In this document: positions 19,173 to 27,814 of the stretch, in pieces
Numbering within the stretch: position 1 is the stretch's first letter
Layout: every line of letters starts with the position of its first letter
Origin: Pigoraptor vietnamica
Taxonomy: Eukaryota > Opisthokonta > Filasterea
Length of the DNA stretch: 27,814 nt
Direction: 5' to 3'
Assembly (NCBI GenBank): GCA_943704525.1
Contig: CALSCQ010002958.1
Location: 1-27,814, forward strand
Program-made: the position numbers and the translations under genes
The notes under the pieces: model-generated
What the model was told of the DNA's origin: nothing
Database searches by the model: none
The model's input: the letters and a program-made list of their open reading frames with translations, nothing else

Positions 19173-21350
19173 TTATAATACGAAAAATGCAGGATGCCTC
19201 CATTTTACAATACATTGAACCAGCGCTCGTCCATTCGTTCGCACCTGCAATTGTGGCACCTCCACGCCCAGCGCGCGCTCAACAGCGCACATGGGAACCG
19301 CAAACGCCGCTCTTCTGTCAATTAAACCCGGCGCGAACACAAGCGCAACAACCCTACCCTCCGCGTCAAACACTGCCCCGCCAGAGTCACCGACGAAGTG
19401 GACCGGCTTGGATTCGCACGGCAACTCCTCTCCTTCGAGCAAAATCGGCAAGGTTGCGCATTCCACCTCCAATTCCGACCGCACCGCAAGCAGCCGCGAT
19501 GCAATTCTCACCTTCGCCCGTATACCCTTCCTCGTACCGCGGCAAAACGCGCCCACGCAGGTCGTCCTTGAGTCCCCGCCGCAGCTAGCCCTCCATCATC
19601 AGCGACGTTCTCGCAAGGACCGCGGAAAAAACCCCGCGAGCATCACTCCCGACGTCCCGCCAAGCCTATAAAACGTGCCCGCCGGCATCGCCTCGCTCAG
19701 GGGCCGCACAGGCAGCGACGCGCACAGCCGCGGCAATCGGTTGCACGAAGGAATGAACGGGACGTGCCAGTATCGCCTCGCTTTCATGCGGAAGTCCTCG
19801 ACGTGCTCCCCGCGCGCCGGCGGATTGGGACACCCCGGCCAAGGTTCCGCAGACCGTGTGATGCGCACAATCGCCGCGTCAATGAAATAGAGCTCGCTCG
19901 GTGCGTCGGGGGACCAGCGAATGGGCACGTTCTCCCGCACCGCCTCGAGAAGGTGCCCCACGCGCACCGTGCGCCTGTCAGACACCCGCCCATCAAACGG
20001 CAACGGAGCAAGGTAGTCCGCCGCGCACGTGACCGCGCACATGGCTTCACTCCACGCGCGCATCTTCTCGCACGTAGGGCCAGACAGCACCGTCGCCGGC
20101 GCCTCGGCCGCATACCCTGCGCCCTGCCCGCCCGCGCCCAGCAACGCAAGCGACGGCCGCACGCCCGGTCCCGCCGTGGACCACCCCTCGAACGACTTCG
20201 ATCCCACGAGACACTCGGGTCGCAACGCCGCAAATCGGCCGTACCGCGCCCAGACCGTCTCAACTGGCATGCCAGCGCTGCCGGGCGCCACAGGCCACGC
20301 CTTGTGCTCAAGGCAAAACGGCCCCAAGCGATCCGACTCGCGCACGTCAATCCCGTACACGCGCCCCTCAAAGAGCGCCGCCGCCGGAAGCAACCACTCG
20401 TGCAGAGGCACAATCCCCTTGTACTGCCACCCACACCGCCAGCACGTTCTCCTCACACCACTCCCCCCTGCGCCGCGCGCACCCCGACGGCTGCACCATC
20501 GCCACGTTGCTGTGGCACCGCGGCACGAACCCCTTGTACTGCACCCACACCGCCAGCACGTTCTCCTCACACCACTCCCCCCTGCGCCGCGCGCACCCCG
20601 ACGGCTGCACCATCGCCACGTTGCTGTGGCACCGTTCAATGTGGCGCGACAGCGCCGTCGCCGCCCTCTGCATCCGCACCTCGTGCTCCGCCGACGCCTG
20701 CCCGTCCTCGCCGCGCGGCCGCCCGACAGTGTCGAAACGCATGAGCGAGTCGTCAAATAATTTGTTGTTCCGCAGCTCAAACCCATGCGTCAGTACCCCC
20801 GGCTCATACTCGCGGGGCTCCTTGTACTTCCACTTCGCGGAAGCCGGAGCGACGTCCCACCTGGTGAAGTCCGCAAAGCGCACACACGCCGGCCCTCACG
20901 CGCCCTCCCCCAGCAGCGCGCGAATGCCGCCCTCCGTCGCCAACAGCCGCCTGTTGTCGTTCTCGAAACAGCACACGCTCCGTCTCGCACAAAAGCACGG
21001 GCACCGGCGCAACACGCTCCCTTCCCGTCCCGCCCACCGCATAGCACGACCGTATTGCTCGGAGCACGCGCGCCTCGCCGTCCTCCCCCGCACCGACGCA
21101 CTCGGCGACGTCAACAGCGCGCAACGCTTCAAGACCATCGGCACACGCAAGCGCACAAAGGCGCGCGTGCACGTCCGCCGGCGGCCGCGCACGCCTTGGG
21201 TCCACGAAGAGCACCAGGGCGTCGTGCGGCACCGCGAGTGTTTTCGGCAGCTGTTCATATTCTTGCGTCGGGAGCCCCTCAACGGCGTAGATGGGGAACG
21301 TGCCCGTCGCGCGCGGGCATGAGAAGGCGTGCGGTGGACATGCTCACAAC
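19173..21350 (-). pseudogene. Decayed gene for a large protein with an S1-peptidase-like C-terminal part
   Basis: Protein-like sequence on the minus strand switches between reading frames over about 2.1 kb, with at least three to four disruptions and no splice sites that would remove them. The upstream part (about 21320 to 20990) reads as a globular domain (IYAVEGLPTQEYEQLPKTL, HDALVLFVDP). The middle (about 20950 to 20430) has KWKYKEPREYEPGVLTHGFE and an internal tandem duplication. The downstream part (about 20430 to 19270) contains DAAIVRI, FYRLGGTSGVMLAGFF and, in a different frame, VGDSGGAVFDAEGRVVALVF, the order expected for the Asp, the G-T-G turn and the nucleophile loop GDSGG of trypsin-fold peptidases. 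I do not recognise the full-length family. It is most simply a former host gene. A sequencing-error explanation for some shifts cannot be excluded without reads. Confidence 0.6.
20415..20632. repeat. Tandem duplication of about 115 bp inside the decayed gene
   Basis: Unit 1 (20415-20529) and unit 2 (20530-20632, partial) are almost identical; a one-base length difference near the start of the units separates them. In protein terms each unit reads CHSNVAMVQPSGCARRRGEW and continues EENVLAVWV on the minus strand. Confidence 0.92.
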
Positions 21351-22232
21351 GCCGCTCAGGGCCACGGTTGTGCTTCGTCAAAAAAAGAAAAAAAGAAAAA
21401 CAAGAGCGTGCGTTAACGCGGTGTTTAATGTTGTTACGCATCTGTTACGCACCTCCAAGGACCTTGGCCATCTCGGGCCGGCTCGGTCGACACAATACGC
21501 CCAGATCTGAGCCCGCATTCGAACGGAGGCATTCGTCAGAAATAGATATAGAGAAGACGGGTCATGTCTGCGCACCCCTCGCTTCCGTCGGCGCCGGCAC
21601 GGCTCTTCGACACATACGCCTCCATCATACAAAAGTCCCTGAACTCGGTGCCAGTAGTTGCCGGCGGGCGGCACGACCGGCCGGCGCCGGCTGGCGGCGC
21701 GCCCTCTCAGGTGAAAGCCAACCGGCTACGACATTGCCGGCTGCGTGTCCTCGGGTGTCCGTGGCCCAGTTCGCGATGGTGTCGCGCCCCTCATACTTGA
21801 CCCTGCAGTTCAGTTCCGGTCGTGTCACACGCACTAACCCGGCACTGCATATACAGTACACACGCATCGGCCCCGCACAAAACACCGGCACATACAGCTC
21901 CATTCGCAAGACCACTGAGACACACAACACATACAGCGACACGCAACCACTACTGAAACCATCGGAGCGTCAGTGAAAACTCGACACCTAGCTTGCTTGA
22001 GCACACGACGTTTAATTCGCCCAACGGCCGGCCCCACAGGGCTCATTCGCTCTAATGCCCGGCACGCTAAGGACGAGGACGACGGACAACACAAGACACG
22101 ACGCACACAGAAACACTCAGCGGACGCAGGCGAACGACGCACGCGCGAGCACCGAGATAGCAGATTCGCCGTCTCAGCCAGATCGCGGCCGGCACGAAGA
22201 GCGAAGGCTCACGCGCGCCCCTTCGCCGCTGC
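21351..22232. other. Region with only weak coding signal between the decayed gene and the hydrophilin-like gene
   Basis: Contains an A-rich patch (21378-21402), a GCCGG-rich patch (21660-21745) and the weak open segment described separately. On the minus strand the 3' untranslated region of the hydrophilin-like gene should lie at its right end. No RNA gene seen. Confidence 0.4.
21564..21976 (+). pseudogene. Possible gene remnant: plausible first exon and a CUB-like strand segment
   Basis: ATG at 21564 opens a natural-looking N-terminus (MSAHPSLPSAPARLFDTYAS, then IIQKSLNS), followed by a GTGCCA that could be a weak donor. A second segment in another frame ending at TGA 21976 reads MVSRPSYLTLQFSSGRVTR and continues to ALHIQYTRIG, with the strand pattern of the last part of CUB domains. 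The GCCGG-rich stretch between them is not coding-like. I cannot decide between a short spliced gene, a fragment of a lost gene, and chance. Confidence 0.22.
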
Positions 22233-22585
22233 TCAGAAGCGCTTGTCACCGAGCTTCTGGTCCTTCTGGCCCTGACCCTGCATGCCTTGCGTCTGCCCCT
22301 GCGTGTGCTGCTGGCCCTGCATCCCCTGTTGACCCTGCTGGCCCATCGCGTTCTTGTCGAATTGGCCCATGCCCTGGCCCATGCCCTGCTTGTTGTCCAT
22401 GCCCTGGCCCATGCCCTGGCCCATCTTCTGCGTATCCTGCTGCATGCCTGCAAGCGGATGAGGGCGATCGGTGTCACGCGTGTGGTCAGATCTCATATGC
22501 GCAACTTTTCAGCGCGCAAAACGAAGGGGTTTCCGCGCTCGTCGCGATCAAGCTCACCCTGCGTGCGGCCCTTGTTCTGGTCCAT
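22233..22585 (-). CDS. Gly/Gln/Met-rich hydrophilin-like small protein, 80 aa, 2 exons
   Basis: Exon 1 is 22585..22558 (MDQNKGRTQ plus one base) and exon 2 is 22447..22233, joined by a GTGAGC donor and a CTTGCAG acceptor. Exon 2 is made of repeated MGQG and QGMQGQ units with interspersed Asp/Lys, and ends KDQKLGDKRF. Such Gly-rich, highly hydrophilic, disordered proteins are typical of hydrophilins and LEA-like stress proteins, whose proposed role is protecting macromolecules during water loss or other stress; this is inference from composition. Alternatives are a DNA-binding or simply low-complexity protein. A TATA box identical to that of the COMT-like gene lies 106-115 bp upstream, suggesting strong or inducible expression. 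The other small hydrophilic gene at 15935-16423 is similar in size and character but not in sequence. Confidence 0.75.
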
Positions 22586-22690
22586 TTTGGTTTGAGAGAA
22601 AAGCCCTTTCGGGTTCGACGAGTGCAGAGTTGCCTTGGGGAAGGCCTGAGGCGCGCTTGCTTGTCTCCTCCAGAAGGCGCATCCCACGCT

Positions 22691-22700
22691 CCCTTATATA
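22691..22700 (-). promoter_or_regulatory. TATA box of the hydrophilin-like gene
   Basis: TATATAAGGG on the minus strand, 106-115 bp upstream of the ATG at 22585; identical to the box at 5931-5940. Confidence 0.7.
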
Positions 22701-22918
22701 CCCCGCGGTCGTGTGGGTGCGCCGTGTGTGCCGTGTGGCGTCCAGAGCGTCTGTCCCTCATTCCGTGCGTATAGGCCGTGGCAGCTCACGTCGACACACG
22801 TGAGGCTGGTCCATAGGTGCGGTGGCGTGTGCAATGTGACACTCCCACGATTACACTACGGCATGCACACACCCCCACAGTTCTTAGCCACATACGCCCA
22901 CATACTGACACATGACAC

Positions 22919-22971
22919 ATGCACACACACGCACACACACAGACATACACACACAGAGACACACACAAGTC

Positions 22972-23019
<48 letters not shown>
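22919..23019. repeat. CA microsatellite
   Basis: An imperfect CA/CAGA stretch becomes a pure CA run from about 22972 to 23019 on the plus strand. Confidence 0.95.
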
Positions 23020-23021
<2 letters not shown>

Positions 23022-23483
23022 CGCAAAGGTAGGACACGCACAGTTTGCAGAACAGTCCATGAACGAATTCCAGGCGCGAAACGGCAACGGAACTCGACAG
23101 AGAGCGGACACACCCCACCGACACCATCACGACACACCCACAGCGCAGAAGTTTCCGCACATCCACGGCGCCCCAAATCCGCCAATTCCAAACGAAAGGC
23201 ACGCGAAATAAGGCGGACGCCTGCGTCTTATTCGACAGGAGGCGCGAACGGCGCGTGGGGAACGAAAGATCGCCACGTCCAAATTGGCATCTAAAAGCTG
23301 ACCCAAATGTAAGTTTGGACGTGTGAATATCTGGAGCGTCGGCCCACGTCAACATACCACGCGGCGTCCGCGCAGTTGTCGCCACACGGGAGGCAACATG
23401 ACGTGCGCACTTGGAAAAGAAAAAGAAAAGGAAAATTGTTTCAGTGCCAGTGGGAACGAGGAGCCGTTCGTTTGATGCTGTGT

Positions 23484-23484
23484 T

Positions 23485-23515
<31 letters not shown>

Positions 23516-23602
23516 TGTGTGTGTGTTTGTGCGTGTGCGTGTGTGTGTGTGTGTGTTTGTGCGTGTGCGTGTGTGTGTGTGTGTGTTTGTGTGTGTGTGT
23601 GG
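23484..23602. repeat. TG microsatellite with a 34-bp higher-order unit
   Basis: TG repeat on the plus strand. Inside it a unit containing TTTGTGCGTGTGCGTG recurs with a period of about 34 bp (near 23526 and 23560), showing amplification of an interrupted block. Confidence 0.92.
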
Positions 23603-23695
23603 CTGTGAACTGGATAGCGGACAATTTATCCTGAGCGATTTTGACGAAAGCCTTTTGAAAATCGCCCTATCTTCGTCCCTGGACCCGAGTGCGGT

Positions 23696-23806
23696 TGTGT
23701 ATGCGTGTGCGTGTGTGTGTGCGTGTGCGTGCGTGCACGGTTGTGTGTGTGTTGTGTGCGTGCGTGCACGGTTGTGTGTGTGTTGTGTGTGTGTGTGTGT
23801 GTGTGT
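23696..23806. repeat. TG minisatellite with a 31-bp unit
   Basis: The block CGTGCGTGCACGGTTGTG followed by TGTGTGTTGTGTG occurs twice in tandem (about 23728 and 23759) within a TG-rich stretch. Confidence 0.85.
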
Positions 23807-24202
23807 GCACATCTGCAGTTTTCAGTAACTTCTCACTCTCTACTTCTTTTGCGTTCCTTTTTACATCCCGACTTTCGAACGAAACAAAACGAAGACAATT
23901 GCAGCATTAAATACAAGCCGCACCGCGCGACGCCAGCGACTTCCCACGCGTGCGCCACTATCGCGCCGTTTGCGATTTGCTCAGCTCAGTCTCGCTGCGG
24001 ACGCGAAAAGAGAGGGGCGTCAGAATAACGGACGCAAACGGGGTTGATACGAACTCGCAACTCGCATAGTGTCATGACCGACAGTGAAAGAAAATGCCCT
24101 AATTATAAAGAGAGGCACACAACAACCCATCGCAAAGTGATCGCGATAAGTAATAAAGACAGTGGCATAGCACGCCCCACAGCAAGCCAGTCGATGCACA
24201 AC

Positions 24203-27200
24203 TCACTGCGCGGACATCCGCTGCGGTCGCTCGGCCGCCTTCTCCTTCCGCTCCGCCTCGCGAATGCCATCGGCGCTTTGTGCTGCGGCGAAAAAGAGGC
24301 GTCAGAAGGGTATATGGGAGAGGGAGCGAGTGTATGAGGGAGGTACAAAGAGGCGTCAGAAGGGTATATGGGAGAGGGAGAGAGAGCGCGCTCTTCTTTC
24401 TCTACCACGCACCCTCCCTCACACAAGAGTGACATAACGAGTGATGAAACTAATCGAACAACAGTGCGCACGCAAAACTGAACAGAACAACATGCATTGC
24501 AGCGATGTTGAAACTGCAGTAACAGCAAACAGCATACACAAAAAAGTGACCCACTCCGCGTGGCCGTCTTCTTTGGAGACGCGGGCGCGCTGTCCCTCTG
24601 CAGCTCGGCCACGCTCGGCGAGATGGCGTTGAGCTGCGGGTTCGACGCCGACCGCTGCTCGAGGGGGGAATTGAGCGAATCCGACGGAGTGCGCACGCGC
24701 AGTGTGCCGTTCGCAGTGCTGGTTTTGGCGCGGCGAAGCAGGACGCCCTGGTTGCGGAAGGTGATTTTGATCACAGAGGGAGAGAGGAGGCACGGCTCGC
24801 CGTCGACCTGTGTGGAGGAGATAGACGTCGCTATACTTGTGAGTACGAATGGCACGCACTCTCTCGCTGTACCAACATACTGTCGTCACACGCACTCGCA
24901 CCCAACAACCGGAGAGAGGCAAAAGACTCATAAACCCCCACCTGCACAGGGAGGGCCTTGCTGGTCGTGAGTGTCGCGCTCTTGCACTGGCAGATGCGGA
25001 GGCCGCTGCCCATTCGCGCCTGCTGCATCGCCTGCGACAGGAAAAGGAGGCCATCAGCGACCAACCACCAAGAGGACGATGCTCAATGACTGATGGCCGC
25101 AATGGTCCAAGGCTCCACAAAACAGACATACACACGCACACTGCGACCAGGGGACTCATAATACACACACCGCACGCATACTGTGGCACTCCCTTTGTCA
25201 CACACAGACACGCGCACGCACACAAGTACCCGGGGACATACAACCCAGCACGCACACCGGTTCACACACAGGCGCGACGCAAAACCCACCAGGTCAAAGG
25301 AGCTCGTGATGCCGAGCACCTCGATGCACCCGTCGTCGAGTGCCTGCGGAATGCCGTCCTCGCTCTCGCGACTGCCCCACGGATTGGTGCCACCGGCATA
25401 GCTGTTTAAAAGGGACGACACCATGTGAGCCACACACACAGGCACGCCATTGAGACACAAACACATGTGTACGATGAGTGAGCGATGCGACGAACCCACC
25501 TTGGAATGTTGAGAAACACAATGCCCTCAAGCTTCTCCCTCTGCAGGAGCGCCGTGTAGTCGACGTCGTCGCACTGCGGGAACAGCGACAAGGGGGTGCG
25601 CGAGGTCAGCGACACATACAAGGGCCAGCCAATTAAGAGCCTGAGAGTGCAGCTAAAACAACAAATTCTTCTTTCAAAAAGAAAGCAAGAGAGAGGAAGA
25701 GATAAGAACGCTACAGTTCGGATTTGAACCCTGGAGCTGGTCAGATTGCGCCGCCATCACCCAAACGTGGGCTGCGATGCGCACCTTGAGGGTGACGACC
25801 TTGTAGAGGTCCTTCATCGAGTGCTTGAGAATGTCCATTCCGCCGACGACGCCATAGTACATCTTGTTACCAATGCGGCTCTTGAACCTGTGCGGACACG
25901 CAAGAGCAAGTGAGTCAACAAACAGCGGGACTGATGCTGTCTCCTGTCGCAACGACACACACACATACACACACATCCACACACTCACAGCCGCGCACAT
26001 AGACACATACGCACATACACGCACAGATACACACGCACTCATTAGTCGCGCACACAAACGCACCTCTGAGGGTTCTTCTCGCGCGCCTGGTGAAACGCGA
26101 GTGCCGTGTTCGCATCCGCGCCGATGCTAAAGTAATTGTTGATGACGTCAAGGGGCGGCTGTGCGGCCGCGCCTTCCGTCGGCTCGCCGTAGGGCGCCAC
26201 GGTCAAGTTCCACCTGTCCAGGTACACGACCTCCGAGACCTGTGGGTTTGTGCGTGCGTGCGTGCGTGTGCAGAGTGTGAGTGTCGGGACAATTGCATTA
26301 GCGCTCTGATGGCGCAACGTATTGACGAACACCCTGCACACAAGAGACTTTGCCACGGGTGCGTCAAAGGCAGACAACGTGGAAAGCACACCGAAGACCG
26401 TCGCTCACCTCGACCTGGTCAATGATTGGCGGAATCTTCTCCTCGCTGTAACCGCCGCCCCATCGCAACGCGCGCGCGAGGTCGTTGCCCGTGCCCAGCG
26501 GCAGAATGGCAATCGGCGGTCGGGGCTCTGTGGGCGAACACGCACACACGACGCGCACGCATGAGCGTTGTTGATTGCAGGCACACACGGAGGCACTGTG
26601 TGATCACAAGGACATGCGCCGCATTTAAAGCAGGCGCCCACCGAGATTGAGCTTGTCCAGCGCCGAAAGGACCCAGCCCGCCGTGCCGTCGCCGCCGCAG
26701 ACGAGCACTCGGAAGTTTCGGAGGGACGAGAACAGCTGGAGGCCGGGGATGGGGCCGCCACGGGTAAGATCAACCACCTGCACGACAATGACAGGGGGGA
26801 GGGAAGGGGTTTAGCACACTCGTGCGGTGCATTGTTGCCAAGGACCCATGGCAATAAGAATGCGAGAGCGACATTGATGGGCGCACAACGAAGAGGGAGA
26901 GTCAGAAGGGATTAGCACGCACAAGGTGCACAGTTGCTGAGGACCAAAGTCATGCGATAGCGACATTGCGGCATTTGATGGGCGCACGAAGCAGCGAGCG
27001 CAAATGCCACGCGCCGCACCTGCAGTGGGTTCAAGATCGACTGGAATTCGTGCATGAGCTTGACGCCCTGCTTTCCACCGCTCTTCGGGTTGATAAACAC
27101 GAGCAGCGGACACGAGTCCGGACGCTCCGTGATGACCATCCGCCGGTACTCCTGCTTGCTGCGCCGCCGCTTCGTGCGACGGGACACGCTCCGCTTCTGC

Positions 27201-27766
27201 GACTTGGACCGCGATGGACGCCTGCGCAAGTGGGGCGTGTTCAAACGTGCGTCAGTCGCAGACGCCATGAACCCTCAGGAACCGCAACAACAGCACAGCT
27301 CCAGACGACACCACAGCAAATTTCTACTTCCTGCCGTCGACGACGCACAATCGCGCCTCACAGTCCACGTGACACACGCAACAGAAGCGCGCTCGCGCAC
27401 CTTGCACCATCTCCTTCGCCGCTTGCTCCCTCCGACCCCTCCGCCTTGGGCTCCACAATCGACACCTGCTTCGCCGCCGACGGGTGCCTTCCGTGGTGGG
27501 GCGACGACGTCGGCTGCGCACCCGCACTCGGCCCGTTCCCCGCGCCAGCCGCGGATTGACTGCTGCTGGGACCAGCGGACGGGTTGGCGACTGCGAGCGA
27601 GCTTGCACTGCTACTGCCGGAGCCGGTCGACGCGACCGAGGTGGAGCGAGGCCCCTCCGTGCTCGATTCTTCCGTCACCACGCGCTCCGTGCGAATGGAC
27701 ACCTGCGCGGGCGCAAGCAGCACGTGCCGGTGGCGTCCGAGATCGCAGCAGGACGAGCGCCCGTGC
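24203..27766 (-). CDS. Diacylglycerol kinase, 5' part beyond the right edge; 11 exons present
   Basis: Exons on the minus strand: 27766..27401, 27221..27020, 26777..26642, 26527..26409, 26239..26064, 25887..25785, 25573..25500, 25401..25290, 25031..24942, 24807..24555 and 24282..24203, all in frame. The first exon here opens within the end of a C1 zinc-finger domain ([20 protein letters not shown]) and continues into a Ser-rich linker. A basic segment leads into the catalytic domain: [15 protein letters not shown], the ATP-site glycine motif [12 protein letters not shown], and [19 protein letters not shown]. The accessory domain follows ([63 protein letters not shown]) and then a Ser/Pro-rich tail ending [10 protein letters not shown]. 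The enzyme phosphorylates diacylglycerol to phosphatidic acid in lipid signalling at membranes. No EF-hand or PH domain is visible in this portion. The last junction (donor GTGGGT at 24554, acceptor at 24283) is the least certain. Confidence 0.93.
24293..24380. repeat. 54-bp tandem duplication in the last intron of the diacylglycerol kinase gene
   Basis: A 34-bp block starting AAAGAGGCGTCAGAAGGGTA and ending in GGGAGAGGGAG recurs at a 54-bp spacing (from about 24293 and 24347). Confidence 0.9.
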
Positions 27767-27814
27767 CTGAGAGGGCAGAAAGAGTGCATTAGACGAGAGA
27801 GAGAGTTGGGGGGG

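Larger units (their letters stand above)
22586..24202. other. Repeat-rich intergenic region of 1.6 kb
   Basis: Contains the hydrophilin promoter, a CA array, two TG arrays and inverted repeats near 23205-23235 and 23274-23323, then the 3' region of the diacylglycerol kinase gene. Between the TG arrays, 23610-23695 carries a short open stretch reading [20 protein letters not shown] on the plus strand, which looks protein-like but has no supported exon partners. Confidence 0.5.

Noticed and set aside
20896-21441. 181-codon minus-strand frame starting at 21441
   Set aside because: Its first half is out of frame with the protein-like segment of the decayed gene and begins in an A-rich non-coding patch.
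22919-23602. Possible CRISPR-like or satellite array
   Set aside because: The repeats are simple dinucleotide arrays with no constant-length repeats and unique spacers, and the genome is eukaryotic.

Overview
The window is nuclear DNA of a GC-rich, intron-bearing eukaryote, most likely a protist. The evidence is protein genes split by short introns (about 80-350 nt) with GTGAGT/GTGCGT donors and CAG acceptors, TATA boxes, and abundant CA/TG microsatellites in introns and intergenic DNA. There are no bacterial operons or ribosome binding sites. I cannot name the species. I rebuilt the gene models by hand from splice sites that keep reading frame and from conserved protein motifs; similarity calls are from memory of the families.

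Layout, left to right: a truncated Pro/Arg-rich gene runs off the left edge (minus strand). Next is a 7-exon gene for an unrecognised 510-aa, probably nuclear protein (minus). A 5-exon catechol O-methyltransferase-like gene (minus) is divergent from a 5-exon nitrilase-superfamily amidase (plus); they share an intergenic region of about 800 bp that carries a duplicated 18-bp element. The nitrilase converges on a large intronless gene (minus) whose protein looks like two glycosyltransferase-8-like domains fused to a polysaccharide pyruvyl transferase-like domain behind one membrane anchor. An 11-exon ATP-dependent phosphoenolpyruvate carboxykinase (plus) follows, with a perfect 142-bp tandem duplication in its second intron. 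Then come a 3-exon gene for a 91-aa hydrophilic protein (minus), an intronless F-box-like/leucine-rich-repeat gene (minus) and a decayed gene with an S1-peptidase-like end (minus). Last are a 2-exon gene for an 80-aa Gly/Gln/Met-rich hydrophilin-like protein with a clear TATA box (minus), about 1.6 kb of repeat-rich intergenic DNA, and the 3' eleven exons of a diacylglycerol kinase whose 5' end lies beyond the right edge (minus).

The genes do not form an evident pathway. They look like unlinked housekeeping functions (gluconeogenic PEPCK, lipid signalling kinase, small-molecule methyltransferase and amidase) mixed with surface-glycan and repeat-protein genes. The most distinctive items are the GT8-GT8-pyruvyltransferase fusion with altered metal-binding motifs, a GC-AG intron in the nitrilase, several recent tandem duplications, and the identical TATATAAGGG box in front of two unrelated genes.
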